Origin: Candidatus Acidiferrum typicum
GTDB lineage: Bacteria > Acidobacteriota > Terriglobia > Acidiferrales > UBA7541
DNA: 22,562 nt
Direction: 5' to 3'
NCBI GenBank assembly: GCA_002478115.1
Contig: DLMH01000083.1
Coordinates: 1-22,562, forward strand
Position numbers and translations under genes: made by a program. The stretch's first letter is position 1. Every line of letters starts with the position of its first letter. Below, one piece after another: positions 6,772 through 14,526 of the stretch. Under the pieces are notes generated by a model. That model had not been told where the DNA came from. It made no database searches and worked only from the letters and a program-made list of their open reading frames with translations.

Positions 6772-8139
6772 TTAGAGCGAGCTTGGATACTTCGCCAGAT
6801 AGGCCTTTAAGAACTCGTCGGGAGGAACATCCTTGGCAAGGGAAAAGAATTTAAGACACACGAGACGGTTCGCACTCGACCAAACATAGACCGCATTCCC
6901 GAAGCTTTTGATGAATCGAGTCTCTGCGAAGATGCGATTCCCGAAAAACGACTTTGTTGTGTCAGCAGAAACGCCAAGTGGATACTCGTTGAGCATGTAT
7001 TCAGCCCACGGACCGTTCGGATACTCGTCCACGTGGACCTCAATCCTCCCACCCCCCGGTACCCATCCGTGAAGCGTGTATGTCACGTCGTAGCGCTGAG
7101 CGGTCGGCTGTACCGGAAGATGGGTCTGCCAGTCGATTTCTGGTTGACTTTCTTCTGTGCGAGGAGGCCCGGGCAAATACTCACCAATCGGATTAAGCAC
7201 CAGCATCTGTTCTGGCGGCTGCGGAAGGACCTTCGGCAGGTTGTTAACGGATGGGAGGGCAGAGTGGTGCAGGACGAGAGCGCGGTCCAAGCGCGCCTGT
7301 CGATATTGCTCTGGGAGCACTCTTAGGCTAAAGAATGCAAGCACCGCTACCACCGCGCAGATGAATGCCACCCTAAGACTACGAGTTTTTGGCCCCGAGT
7401 TTTGGGTGGATGCAACTTGTGTAGCAAGATTTTCTGGAATATCGAAACGCGAAAAGAGAACTCCCAAAACTGCGCCCATCCCTGTTTGCCAGACCAAGTA
7501 CAGGGAGAATTCATAGAACACATCTTGATTTGCGTACGGACGCAACGAGGGAGACCCGGGGTCAATCAACGAGAGCATGCTTCTCCCAAGAACTGACGGG
7601 CCAAATGCCCAACCGACCACGCCGAGGATGCCGCCAACCAAAGACCCTCCCGCGACCAAAGAGACCATCTGTGCCGCGCCGTGCTCGTTAGAGTACAGGA
7701 GAAGTGCTGCGACCAAGACGACGACTGCTCCTATGGCACCTCCAACGAAGAACACCCATGCGGGTGAATCGGCAACGGCCCCACCCCCTCTTTGGCTCAA
7801 GTGCCCGGCACCCAGAAACAGTGTTGAGAAAAATGCCAGAACGTACGCAGCAGTACAGGACAGCACAAACCCTACTGCTCTCATCACCGACCGTTGACGA
7901 AGCACAACCCAAGCATAGACGGAGATGACTAGGCCAAAAATATTTCCGATGAACACCCCAAATGCAGTATTGAGGTAAAACAAATCATCCACGCGGAGGG
8001 TGAGTAGAGGCAGCACAATCGTGAGAACGCCGGCCAATAGCCCGGCGAAGGTCCCAGCGGAGACAAGAACAACTGGATTGCGCGTGCGTCCCTCATTCAC
8101 AGCGACATACTCCACGAATAATGATTCTACAAGGGACAT
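6772..8139 (-). CDS. Multi-pass membrane protein with C-terminal extracytoplasmic or soluble domain, unknown function
   Basis: A 455-residue protein not assigned to a family. Hydrophobic segments are visible at about residues 23-47, 55-80, 86-112, 128-148, 157-182, 208-230 and 258-273, Gly/Ala/Val-rich and GxxxG-like. A roughly 180-residue hydrophilic C-terminal domain follows, including GWVPGGGRIEVHVDEYPNGP and WSSANRLVCLKFF. Seven predicted spans would put the C-terminal domain on the opposite side of the membrane from the N-terminus. The ATG at 8139 lacks a clear Shine-Dalgarno sequence; a GTG 12 codons in, preceded by GGAG, is an alternative, and both give the same first membrane span. 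It is cargo of element 1, upstream of the L,D-transpeptidase, so an envelope role is plausible but unproven. Confidence 0.75.
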   Translation of the reverse strand: MSLVESLFVEYVAVNEGRTRNPVVLVSAGTFAGLLAGVLTIVLPLLTLRVDDLFYLNTAFGVFIGNIFGLVISVYAWVVLRQRSVMRAVGFVLSCTAAYVLAFFSTLFLGAGHLSQRGGGAVADSPAWVFFVGGAIGAVVVLVAALLLYSNEHGAAQMVSLVAGGSLVGGILGVVGWAFGPSVLGRSMLSLIDPGSPSLRPYANQDVFYEFSLYLVWQTGMGAVLGVLFSRFDIPENLATQVASTQNSGPKTRSLRVAFICAVVAVLAFFSLRVLPEQYRQARLDRALVLHHSALPSVNNLPKVLPQPPEQMLVLNPIGEYLPGPPRTEESQPEIDWQTHLPVQPTAQRYDVTYTLHGWVPGGGRIEVHVDEYPNGPWAEYMLNEYPLGVSADTTKSFFGNRIFAETRFIKSFGNAVYVWSSANRLVCLKFFSLAKDVPPDEFLKAYLAKYPSSL

Positions 8140-8277
8140 GAAACAGCGAAAGCTTCTTGGACCAGGAATTTCCAGGGAATATACGGCCCAACAGATGAGA
8201 AGAAATCCGGTAACTCCTGTGTAGCTTCCCGGACAAGTTCAAAAAAAAGACGGGATTCAGATGATCGATGACAAGCA

Positions 8278-8416
8278 GCGTCCAATTGATGGCGCGGCGT
8301 CCATCTAGCGCCCAAAATCGACCATTTCTAGGGGTATTTTCAGCGACTCAGCCACATAAAGGCAATTGAATCATCGAGACTTATGGAGCGGGCGATGGGA
8401 ATCGAACCCAGCGCCC
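8278..8416. other. Attachment site 2 (junction of element 1 and element 2)
   Basis: Arm-like repeats GCGTCCAATTG (8278), GCGTCCATC (8297) and GCGCCCAAA (8308) precede a core at 8384-8409 identical to the one at 3648-3673. The core is again a tRNA 3'-end fragment on the minus strand, with the 3' end of an integrase gene immediately beyond. The arm pattern is closer to 22469-22507 than to the arms of site 1, suggesting that site 2 and the one at the window edge belong to related integrases. Confidence 0.75.
8384..8409 (-). repeat. att core, copy 2 (tRNA 3'-end fragment, probably tRNA-Gly)
   Basis: Identical over 26 bases to 3648-3673. It carries the T-loop and CCA-encoding acceptor end but lacks the 5' two-thirds of a tRNA. 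Together the two cores delimit element 1 as direct repeats about 4.7 kb apart. Confidence 0.8.
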
Positions 8417-8428
8417 TTCGCCGCTAAC

Positions 8429-9586
8429 CTACTGTATTTTCAATGGAACTTCCTCTTCATTGGGACCACTTGGGACCAAAAAAGAGGCCAACTTTTCAAC
8501 TGCTTCATGGTGCGTTCCCTCGACGAGATGAGCATAGATGCCCAATGTCACTCTCGCGTCTGAATGACGGAGCTGGCGCTGCGCCACCTTTGGCGAAGCG
8601 CCACCATCGAGGAGCAGCGTTGCGTGCGCGTGCCGGAAAGCATGCAACCCGGCGCGCTTGATCTTCAGGGCATCGAGCAGCGGCCAGAGATGATACTCGA
8701 CGACCTTTTGGGAAGTGTACGCGCGGTCGTTGCGGTTGCAGAAAAGCAACCCGAGAGGGTTAGGCTTCCATGTTTTCAGGTACTCGCGGAAGAATCCCTC
8801 GAGCGGCAAAGGAATTGGCAGAGCATTTTCGCTCGCCCTGTTCTTTGTCGACTGCAACTTACCACGCCATGCGCCTTGTTTGATATTCAGAGTCCGGTTT
8901 TGCAGGTCAACATCCTCGACGCGAAGGCCGAGAATCTCGCCGGCACGAAGTCCGAGTAGTGCCGCACACGCAAACATGAGTCGCCAGGGATCCTCCGATA
9001 TCTGGAGAATGTTGCGCACCTGGTCCGCGGTGAAGCACGCCACGTCCTTCCTAATTCCCCGCCCCGGCAAAACGAGCTTGTGTTGGTCAACGCCTTCGCA
9101 GATGTATCCCCAATTTTTTGCCGTGGTCAGCATGGAAGAAAGCGTACTCAAGATATTCAGCACCGATTTGTAGGAAACATTGTCGGCCAGATGTGTTACG
9201 AACGCTTGTTGATTCTCGGCGCCGATCGCATCCAGCCGGAGCTTCCCAAGGTACGGAAGGATGTGCGAGTTGAGATGCGAGCCCGCAGAGCACTTCGTGG
9301 AAGGCTTGTACTTCGTGAGAATCTCCACCTTCCAGCGTTCCGCAAACTCGTTCAACGTTGCCACCCTACCAGGACGATATTCCACAGCATTGATTCGGCA
9401 AAGTATCTGTTCGAGTTTTCGTTCGGCCAGCCGTTTGGTGGGATATTCTTGCTTTGTTCCCAGCGGCGTCCGGCGCTGCACTCTGGTTACCGTGCCGTCC
9501 TGCTCCACAACATCGTCCCGATATTTCCCGTACCACACCTGCCCTTTCAGAATTACGCAGCCACATTGATGCCTGCGTCTCGCCAT
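8429..9586 (-). CDS. Tyrosine-type site-specific integrase (element 2)
   Basis: A 385-residue integrase clearly paralogous to that at 3705-4859, with the same domain order. Motifs: Arg in LLGLRAGEILGLRVEDVD, Lys in TKNRASENALPIP, HAFRHAHATLLLDGG, LRHSDARVT and the nucleophile Tyr in LGIYAHLV. The start at 9586 has an excellent AAGGAGGG five bases upstream. The frame is also open to an ATG at 9682 that directly abuts the TAA of the upstream CxxC gene (TAAATG), so a longer, translationally coupled form of 417 residues is possible. The gene is intact and runs into att site 2. Expected role: excision and integration of element 2 at a tRNA 3' end. Confidence 0.9.
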   Translation of the reverse strand: MARRRHQCGCVILKGQVWYGKYRDDVVEQDGTVTRVQRRTPLGTKQEYPTKRLAERKLEQILCRINAVEYRPGRVATLNEFAERWKVEILTKYKPSTKCSAGSHLNSHILPYLGKLRLDAIGAENQQAFVTHLADNVSYKSVLNILSTLSSMLTTAKNWGYICEGVDQHKLVLPGRGIRKDVACFTADQVRNILQISEDPWRLMFACAALLGLRAGEILGLRVEDVDLQNRTLNIKQGAWRGKLQSTKNRASENALPIPLPLEGFFREYLKTWKPNPLGLLFCNRNDRAYTSQKVVEYHLWPLLDALKIKRAGLHAFRHAHATLLLDGGASPKVAQRQLRHSDARVTLGIYAHLVEGTHHEAVEKLASFLVPSGPNEEEVPLKIQ

Positions 9587-9812
9587 CGACCCTCCTTTTA
9601 AGGTCGATGACTCTATTGTCCCCGGAGAGACAGTACACTCGGGCGGCAGGGTGTGCAACGCGAGTTTTGGCGCGGCCGCCATTTACGTTCGCTGGCTCGA
9701 AATGAGCGGTTCTCCAGGTCCGGAAGTATCCAAGTGCGAGAGAGACAGTTTTTGCGTCCGCAAGTTCTTTGTTTCTGATTGAATACGGATAGTTTTTTCC
9801 ACGTTAGGATGC
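9587..9812. repeat. Integrase upstream block, copy 2, proximal part
   Basis: Near-identical to 4860-5085. It covers the spacer before the integrase start at 9586 and the C-terminal coding end of the CxxC gene. The visible length differences between copies are 3-base steps (GGCGGCGGGGCTGCC against GGCGCGGCCGCC, and one near the start), which preserves the integrase upstream frame. Confidence 0.85.
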
Positions 9813-10069
9813 GACCGATAGACTTGCTGCTGTTGTGTCTTTGCGGCTCTGCGTTCGCGGTCGGTTTTGTATTTGCGCGGGCGTCCTGGCCTCAGGGTCA
9901 CAAACCTTTGCGCATCACCCCTACATTCACGAGAGCAGTACACTTCCGATTCGCCGTGCCGCGTGAAACGAACCGCACCGAGCACGATTCCGCATTTGTC
10001 GCAGATTTCCCGAGCGAAGCATCCGTAATTTGCGAGAAGCTCGTAGCTCTTCTGGATAGTTAGCAGCAC
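9683..10069 (-). CDS. Small CxxC zinc-ribbon-like protein paired with the integrase
   Basis: A 128-residue protein with a probable zinc site: Cys23-x2-Cys26 (ICDKCGIVLG) and Cys45-x3-Cys49 (VYCSRECRG), followed by a basic segment (RPGRPRKYKTDRERRAAKTQQQ, about 60-80) that could bind nucleic acid. The GTG at 10069 is preceded by GGGGA. Its TAA is directly followed by an ATG in the integrase frame (TAAATG), so the two may be coupled. A decayed copy sits in the same place beside integrase 1, showing that the pair travels together. A role as excision factor or regulator of the integrase is inferred; no such activity can be read from the sequence. Confidence 0.7.
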   Translation of the reverse strand: MLLTIQKSYELLANYGCFAREICDKCGIVLGAVRFTRHGESEVYCSRECRGDAQRFVTLRPGRPRKYKTDRERRAAKTQQQQVYRSHPNVEKTIRIQSETKNLRTQKLSLSHLDTSGPGEPLISSQRT

Positions 10070-10308
10070 ATCTGTTCCCCTTTGCCCCGCCTCGCGCTTC
10101 CCAGCGAACGTGTGGGCTGGAGCGACTCAAGAATCACTTTGGCCACGGAACCGTGTGCGAAAGTGGCGTCCTCCAGCCCAACACGGTGCCACGCTGCGTC
10201 CAAATCGCTCGCTCCGTAGCACTCAACTGCTTGTCGTCTTTGACATTTGCGCAAGCGCTCAGGTGACGCTGAGAGTAATGGACACAGTGATTTGTGTCTT
10301 TCACGCAC
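10060..10308 (-). CDS. Possible small protein overlapping the CxxC gene start
   Basis: An 82-residue frame whose stop overlaps the first codons of the CxxC gene by 10 bases, a coupling-like arrangement. The stretch DLDAAWHRVGLEDATFAHGSVAKVILESLQP looks protein-like (amphipathic, normal composition). The N-terminus has no Shine-Dalgarno sequence, and I recognise no family. An internal TTG before DAAWHRVG, preceded by GGAGCGAG, could be the true start. It falls within the segment deleted next to integrase 1, so no second copy is available for comparison. Confidence 0.3.
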   Translation of the reverse strand: MRERHKSLCPLLSASPERLRKCQRRQAVECYGASDLDAAWHRVGLEDATFAHGSVAKVILESLQPTRSLGSARRGKGEQMCC

Positions 10309-10414
10309 GCATCACCGGGCCACAGTGGAGAAGAATTGAAAATCCCCGAGACCATCGAACCCCCTACTACTAAAGAGGCTTTGAAAACGGAAAAAGTAAG
10401 AAACAAATCTCTGC

Positions 10415-10500
10415 TTCCTTAGGTTCGTGCTGAGCCTCTATCTATATAAGGAACATCCACGCGGCAAAAAGTAAGAAAAAATCTTCAGTGGCCTTGGTGC
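10415..10500. repeat. Integrase upstream block, copy 2, distal part
   Basis: 86 bases matching 5086-5171, with only a few substitutions. It holds CTATCTATATAAGG and an A-rich run. A shorter direct repeat of the A-rich end (AAAAAGTAAGAAA) also occurs at about 10391. Conservation next to both integrases suggests a promoter or a structural role for the integrase unit, but no -35/-10 pair is decisive. Confidence 0.7.
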
Positions 10501-10776
10501 TCTCGTAGATGTGCCCTGTATGCGCAACGCAGGCGCGGAGGAGAGGATGGCTAGCTCGCCTGCGTGTCGGCGCGGCTAGGGTGCCGCTAGAATTGGCCGA
10601 CTACAAGCACAGGGGCTGTCCTGGGCGAAGATCACGGCCTAGTTGGGATTATTTGAGCCGCGGATTCTTGCCGGGTCGTTCCCGTTACCTCACACACACC
10701 TCTTCAGTCGTCCAGCATTGCTGGTCCAACACCAGCCAGCGATACTCGGCTTGGGTACGCTAGCACCTCAGGGATC

Positions 10777-10941
10777 ACTCAAAACCGGCCAGTCGAGGAC
10801 TGGGGAAAACTGCTCGGCGACATCGCGGCTGTCACCGCCATGCTGGACCGCCTCCTGCGCCATGGTCGCATCCTCAAATGTGGACCACGGAGCTGGAGGA
10901 GCAAGTCGCAGACCGCCCCCTCAGCGCCAGAAAAGCCATGA
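10777..10941 (+). pseudogene. istB: istB C-terminal relic (IS21-family helper ATPase)
   Basis: Fifty-four codons read TQNRPVEDWGKLLGDIAAV, then TAMLDRLLRHGRILKCGPRS and a basic tail to a TGA. This matches the C-terminal end of IstB ATPases, where SNRPVEDWGKL and AILDR(F/L)LHH are typical. Nothing upstream in frame looks like the Walker-containing core, so only the tail survives. Downstream bases to about 11020 resemble those after the first IS21 relic (5912-6040), consistent with two old insertions of related IS21 elements, one in each att-bounded element. Confidence 0.65.
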
Positions 10942-11287
10942 CCAGAACCATGGAGGACCTCAAGAAAACGCGGCTGCGGACTTCTGAATGCGTTTTTTTG
11001 GAGCTTCGAGGAAAAAGACCCGATTTACCTTGCTTGGAGAGTTCACGGTCGGGTACAACTTCTAACAGTTCTGGGCCACTTTCGTTGGCCGGTTTTGAAA
11101 TGACCCCCGAGGCTAACACACGGCTGGCGCAGTTTCTGGGCTGTCTACGACAAACCGTTCGATTAGCCGCCTTTGCACCACCGTCAATATTTGATTGAGT
11201 CGGCATAATCCAGCGAGAACTGAAATCGTCATTGTCACAGTCACCGAATGCCCCACCGTGGCCATGGAAGAACAGGTCCGCGCTCGC

Positions 11288-12586
11288 TCAATAAGTGAAC
11301 GATTTAGGATCAGAGAATGCTATTGCACCCGAGTCAGAAATCGACCAGACTCGCCACTGCCACTCACCGTGGACGATGGGAAGCTCCACGGATAGCTGCG
11401 CTGGTCGGAGGTGGTCCAGCGACGTTAACCTGACGAACAAGCGTGCGTCACCGTTTCGGGCAAACTCGGCGACCTCAGCCACCACATCGCTGGAAGAACT
11501 CGGTTGCCAACGGAACGCTCGAATTGGCTTGCCGACAGCCGATCCTTCAGCATCCCGTGGAGCTAGCAACTCGGCCGGTTGGGGCGCTACGCCCGGCATC
11601 CACGGCTTTCCGATCTTCGCCACGATCTTCGGGACTTCCTTCACGAACTCGTCGTTGGAAACCGGGTCGGCGCTGCCCGCCAGAAACTTCCATTTACCTT
11701 CCTCTTCCCGGAATATGACGAGCGCGCTGACCCATCCTAAGGAGTCTGCGGCTTCATAGGTGGAATCCGTTTGTACGAAGACCAAATGGTTGGTTCCCCA
11801 ATAGCCACAGACCTTCGTTTCACCCACTTTGTACAGCCAAGGGTCAGTAATCACCGTGCTAAGCCGATCGGCATCGTCATAGCTCTTGACCGTCGCGGCA
11901 CCTCCTAGATACCCGCGAACTACCGGCGAGACAAGATTGAGGAGATCCCCCGGCATGGATGCCACGACGCGCCTCGCTCCACAGTCGGGGGAACGAAGCG
12001 CCAGCAACCGCGCGGCATTGTGGTTCCGAGAAGTCCGCAGCAGAAATTCCCAACTGCGAGCGTCGTTCAGACCGGCCAGCGAACCTGAGACACCTTCGAG
12101 TGCTCGAAGAATCGCCTCCTTGCTCGCAATACCTTCAATAGCAGCCGGGGTCCTCTTCACAATGCCCCCGTGAAACAGATCCTCATACTCCCCGGACCGC
12201 ATGGTGATGCCGAAGATCACACCCTTGTTTTCAACCGCGAGAATGTCTGGCTCCTGATGTTCTTGGAAGGCAGCAAAGAACCGGTCGGCGAAGCCAACCG
12301 GCGGAAAAACCTCGACTCTTATGGCACATCCAAGTGAGTCCGCCCTCAGCTTGAGATCAGCGGAAATGGCCTTAGGTGGAAGCCCGATTTCGTACGGACT
12401 GCCCACTTTCCAGACGGTAATTACTCTTGCTTCCGGTGAGCAAGTCAGCGAGTCGGCTAAAGGCGGTTGCTGAGCTTGTGCTCCCGGCAAGAGCAGCACG
12501 ACGCTCACCACCAGTGCTGGTCTCAGCAGGAATCCGCTCATGCCGAGCAGAAGGAAACGGGTGGACGGATGCATACAGCGAATCAT
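11288..12586 (-). CDS. Secreted protein of unknown function, solute-binding-like N-terminal half
   Basis: A 432-residue exported protein. Residues 1-39 form a long signal peptide ending LLPGAQAQQ. Residues about 48-150 (VITVWKVGSPYEIGLPPKAI and DILAVENKGVIFGITM) vaguely resemble periplasmic solute-binding proteins. About 220-330 (GYLGGAATVKSYDDADRLST, then LGWVSALVIFREEEGKWKFLAGS) look like an NTF2-like or SnoaL-type alpha+beta domain. A C-terminal beta-rich segment (about 355-430, LSVELPIVHGEWQWRVWSIS) may be a carbohydrate-binding or Fn3-like sandwich. These domain guesses are weak. The start has AAGGAGGG six bases upstream of the ATG, which is good support. It lies 200 bases downstream of the truncated gene at 12786-13388 on the same strand. 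Confidence 0.75.
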   Translation of the reverse strand: MIRCMHPSTRFLLLGMSGFLLRPALVVSVVLLLPGAQAQQPPLADSLTCSPEARVITVWKVGSPYEIGLPPKAISADLKLRADSLGCAIRVEVFPPVGFADRFFAAFQEHQEPDILAVENKGVIFGITMRSGEYEDLFHGGIVKRTPAAIEGIASKEAILRALEGVSGSLAGLNDARSWEFLLRTSRNHNAARLLALRSPDCGARRVVASMPGDLLNLVSPVVRGYLGGAATVKSYDDADRLSTVITDPWLYKVGETKVCGYWGTNHLVFVQTDSTYEAADSLGWVSALVIFREEEGKWKFLAGSADPVSNDEFVKEVPKIVAKIGKPWMPGVAPQPAELLAPRDAEGSAVGKPIRAFRWQPSSSSDVVAEVAEFARNGDARLFVRLTSLDHLRPAQLSVELPIVHGEWQWRVWSISDSGAIAFSDPKSFTY

Positions 12587-12785
12587 ACGGCCCTCCTTGA
12601 GCTGAACTAGAGGAATGATCCGGTTAGGAGCGCCTCGGGCGGCATATCGAGAGGGGAGTGAGAAACCGTGAGTGCCGGTGAGCAGTCACCTCTCATCGCC
12701 TCAAAGGACCCAGATATAAATGGGACGATTAGAAGACGGACTTCGTTACACGATTCTGCGAGTGACGACCCCTAACTCCCGGTAT

Positions 12786-13388
12786 TCACTTGCAGTCGCG
12801 AATCCCGGTGCTAGGCGGACCCGCGCCGTCTTGGACGTCTTTGAGGACTTTCTCCTGGTCTTCCAAGGGGACCACGCACCAAGTTGCGCGAATGCTGTAG
12901 GAAACAGTTGTGCGGTCGTATGGCTCCATCGTCCACTTCTGGTCGGTTCCCTTATGGAATTGAGTCCCGAATATCTGGGATTGCTTGATGGACCATAAAT
13001 ATCGGTCCAAGGTGGCTGCCGCCATCCATTTAGCGCCTGCATTTCCTTTTGCCACAGCGGTAACGGCCAGCATGTGTGCAAACATGAGATCTACTGGGGC
13101 CGAGGAGTGTTGGAATATGAGTGCAGCAAAGAAATATTCCCGGCCTGAGTTTATCTTTCCTTCGGCCAGAATCTTGCGCACCTCGGCGTGGCGTTGTTCA
13201 TCTCGCTCTTCAACATTGAGATTGGCAGGGACTTTGACCCGTTTTCCAGAGAACATATCATTACCACGGTCCCACTGGTCCTGTATGACAAGCTGCAGGA
13301 TTTGGGGTTTCACATCGGGAAAATTCGGCACAGTGGGAGTCGCCGGAGCTTCGGGAGTTTGCCCTCCGTGCCAACATCGCTTAGACAA
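12786..13388 (-). pseudogene. 5'-truncated conserved protein, DUF6624-like
   Basis: The frame encodes a coherent domain: DQWDRGND, then RDEQRHAEVRKILAEGKI, FFAALIFQHSSAPVDLMFAH and AATLDRYLWSIKQSQIFGTQF. That pattern (DR.., QH..., DR...G.PQ.FGTQ) recalls DUF6624-type proteins of unknown function. The only start is a TTG at 13388 without a Shine-Dalgarno sequence; an in-frame stop lies a few codons upstream. The first residues (CWHGGQTPEAPATPTVP) read like the mature N-terminus of an exported protein, so a signal peptide seems to be missing. The IS3-family insertion begins within about 20-50 bases, and truncation by that insertion is the simplest explanation. A short functional form cannot be excluded. 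Confidence 0.6.
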
Positions 13389-13436
13389 GTCTAGTACCCT
13401 TATTTAATGAGCAGGGCGAGAAGGAAAAGGAAAGCG

Positions 13437-13964
13437 ATGAACGGTAATTCTCTTGGTGTTGTTGTTTCTCTTGGGGGTTCGGCTGGCGCGGAACGGAGCG
13501 AAGGCTCGCCGTCTTTTGGCGAGCCGAAGCGGAGTGCAGCGGCAGCCGAAGCGGGCGCCTTGGCTGGCTCCTCGCCGCGAGCTGATTCCGAGGTCGTGGC
13601 TAAGGCCAAGCGTCGTACGTTTCCCCTGGAGTACAAGATCCGGATTCTCGAAGAGGCTGATGCTGCCGCCGCCACTCCGGGTGGAGTCGGAGCACTGCTT
13701 CGCCGGGAAGGTTTGTATTCCTCGCACTTGGTTTGCTGGCGGCGGGAACGCCAAGCCGGCATCCTCGAAGCCCTGAAGCCGCGCAAACGCGGGCCCCGAT
13801 CGGAGCGCACCCCCCTGGCAGAAGAAAACCAGAAGTTGCGCCGTCAGGTTGGTCAATTGACGGAAAAGCTCCGCAAAGCGGAGCTCATCATCGATGTTCA
13901 AAAAAAAGTCGCAGCGCTGTTGGGGAACCCGCTTCCCGACGTGGATCCGGAAGAGAAATCCTGA
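13437..13964 (+). CDS. IS3-family transposase OrfA
   Basis: A 175-residue product with a Pro/Ala/Ser-rich N-terminal region (about 1-60), a helix-turn-helix (about 62-110: RTFPLEYKIRILEEADAA, then LLRREGLYSSHLVCWRRER) and a C-terminal leucine-zipper-like helix (about 130-165: LAEENQKLRRQVGQLTEKLR), as in IS3 OrfA proteins that bind the terminal repeats. I prefer the ATG at 13437, preceded by AAAGGAAAG; an in-frame ATG at 13407 is an alternative. Its TGA overlaps the ATG of orfB (TGATG), and an A8 slippery run lies near its end. It appears intact although its partner is broken. Confidence 0.85.
   Translation: MNGNSLGVVVSLGGSAGAERSEGSPSFGEPKRSAAAAEAGALAGSSPRADSEVVAKAKRRTFPLEYKIRILEEADAAAATPGGVGALLRREGLYSSHLVCWRRERQAGILEALKPRKRGPRSERTPLAEENQKLRRQVGQLTEKLRKAELIIDVQKKVAALLGNPLPDVDPEEKS
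13901..13908 (+). promoter_or_regulatory. Predicted -1 programmed frameshift site (A-AAA-AAA-G)
   Basis: In the orfA frame the codons are CAA AAA AAA GTC, giving the classic slippery heptamer A AAA AAA followed by G. The orfB frame is -1 relative to orfA and is open from well upstream of this run through the orfB ATG at 13964, so slippage here would yield an OrfAB fusion, the usual active transposase in IS3 elements. No downstream stimulator was evaluated. Confidence 0.6.
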
Positions 13965-14403
13965 TGTCCGCGGTCAGCGAACTGGCCATCGACGTGGGCA
14001 CCAGTGCGGCTTGTCAGGTTCTGTGGGTGCCGCGGGCGTCTTACTACTGGGAGCGCCGTAAGACTTCGGCTCCCGCCGTAGCTGCGTCCCCGCGGCCTTC
14101 GCCGGCGCGGGCCCTCGATCGGGCAGAACGAGAAACGGTCCTGGCGCGTCTTCACGAAGAGCGTTTCCAGGATCGCTCCCCAGCCGCTGTTTATGCGACG
14201 TTGCTCGATGAAGGCGAGTATCTCTGCTCGATCAGCAGCATGCATCGCTTGCTCAAACAACACGGCGAAACTCGCGAACGCCGCGATCAACTCACGCATC
14301 CGCCCTACAAGAAACCAGAACTGTTGGCCACGGCTCCCAATCAACTTTGGAGCTGGGACATCACCAAGCTGCTCGGGCCCGCCAAATGGACATATTTCTA
14401 TCT
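13964..14403 (+). pseudogene. IS3-family transposase OrfB, 5' part (split by the RIT element)
   Basis: Encodes about 146 residues: an N-terminal HTH_21-like region (ERETVLARLHEERFQDRSPA, then LCSISSMHRLLKQHGE) followed by the start of the DDE integrase core with the first catalytic Asp in NQLWSWDITKL. The frame then runs into RIT DNA after KWTYFY and stops at 14485. The missing continuation is at 17817-18399. Joining base 14403 to base 17817 gives an uninterrupted frame (KWTYFYLYVILDVFSRY). Confidence 0.9.
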
Positions 14404-14492
14404 ACATGCCGAGGGGGCGATTATGCCGAGCGAGGGTGTTTTGGCCCTTCGCCACGCTGATTTGCGCAATTCCTGCTCGGCATAGTTTCCTG
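14404..14492 (+). repeat. RIT left terminal inverted repeat
   Basis: Starts ACATGCCGAGGGGGCGATTA and ends CATAGTTTCCTG. It is complementary to 17696-17784 with only a few mismatches over 89 bases; counting the flanking CTATCT it extends to 95. Internally it carries TATGCCGAGC and, about 45 bases on, the inverted GCTCGGCATA, likely recombinase half-sites. Confidence 0.9.
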
Positions 14493-14526
14493 GCTTCTCC
14501 TTTCATTGTGGAAGGGAGGAGCGGAG

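Noticed and set aside
8127..8315. 62-codon minus-strand frame upstream of the membrane-protein gene
   Set aside because: It has no Shine-Dalgarno sequence, overlaps att arm repeats and has unremarkable composition.
12985..13407. 140-codon plus-strand frame
   Set aside because: It is antisense to the conserved DUF6624-like coding region, with serine- and cysteine-rich shadow composition.
14404..14485. Alternative C-terminus for the transposase within RIT DNA
   Set aside because: The 27 residues after the junction are encoded by the RIT terminal repeat. The true continuation is at 17817.
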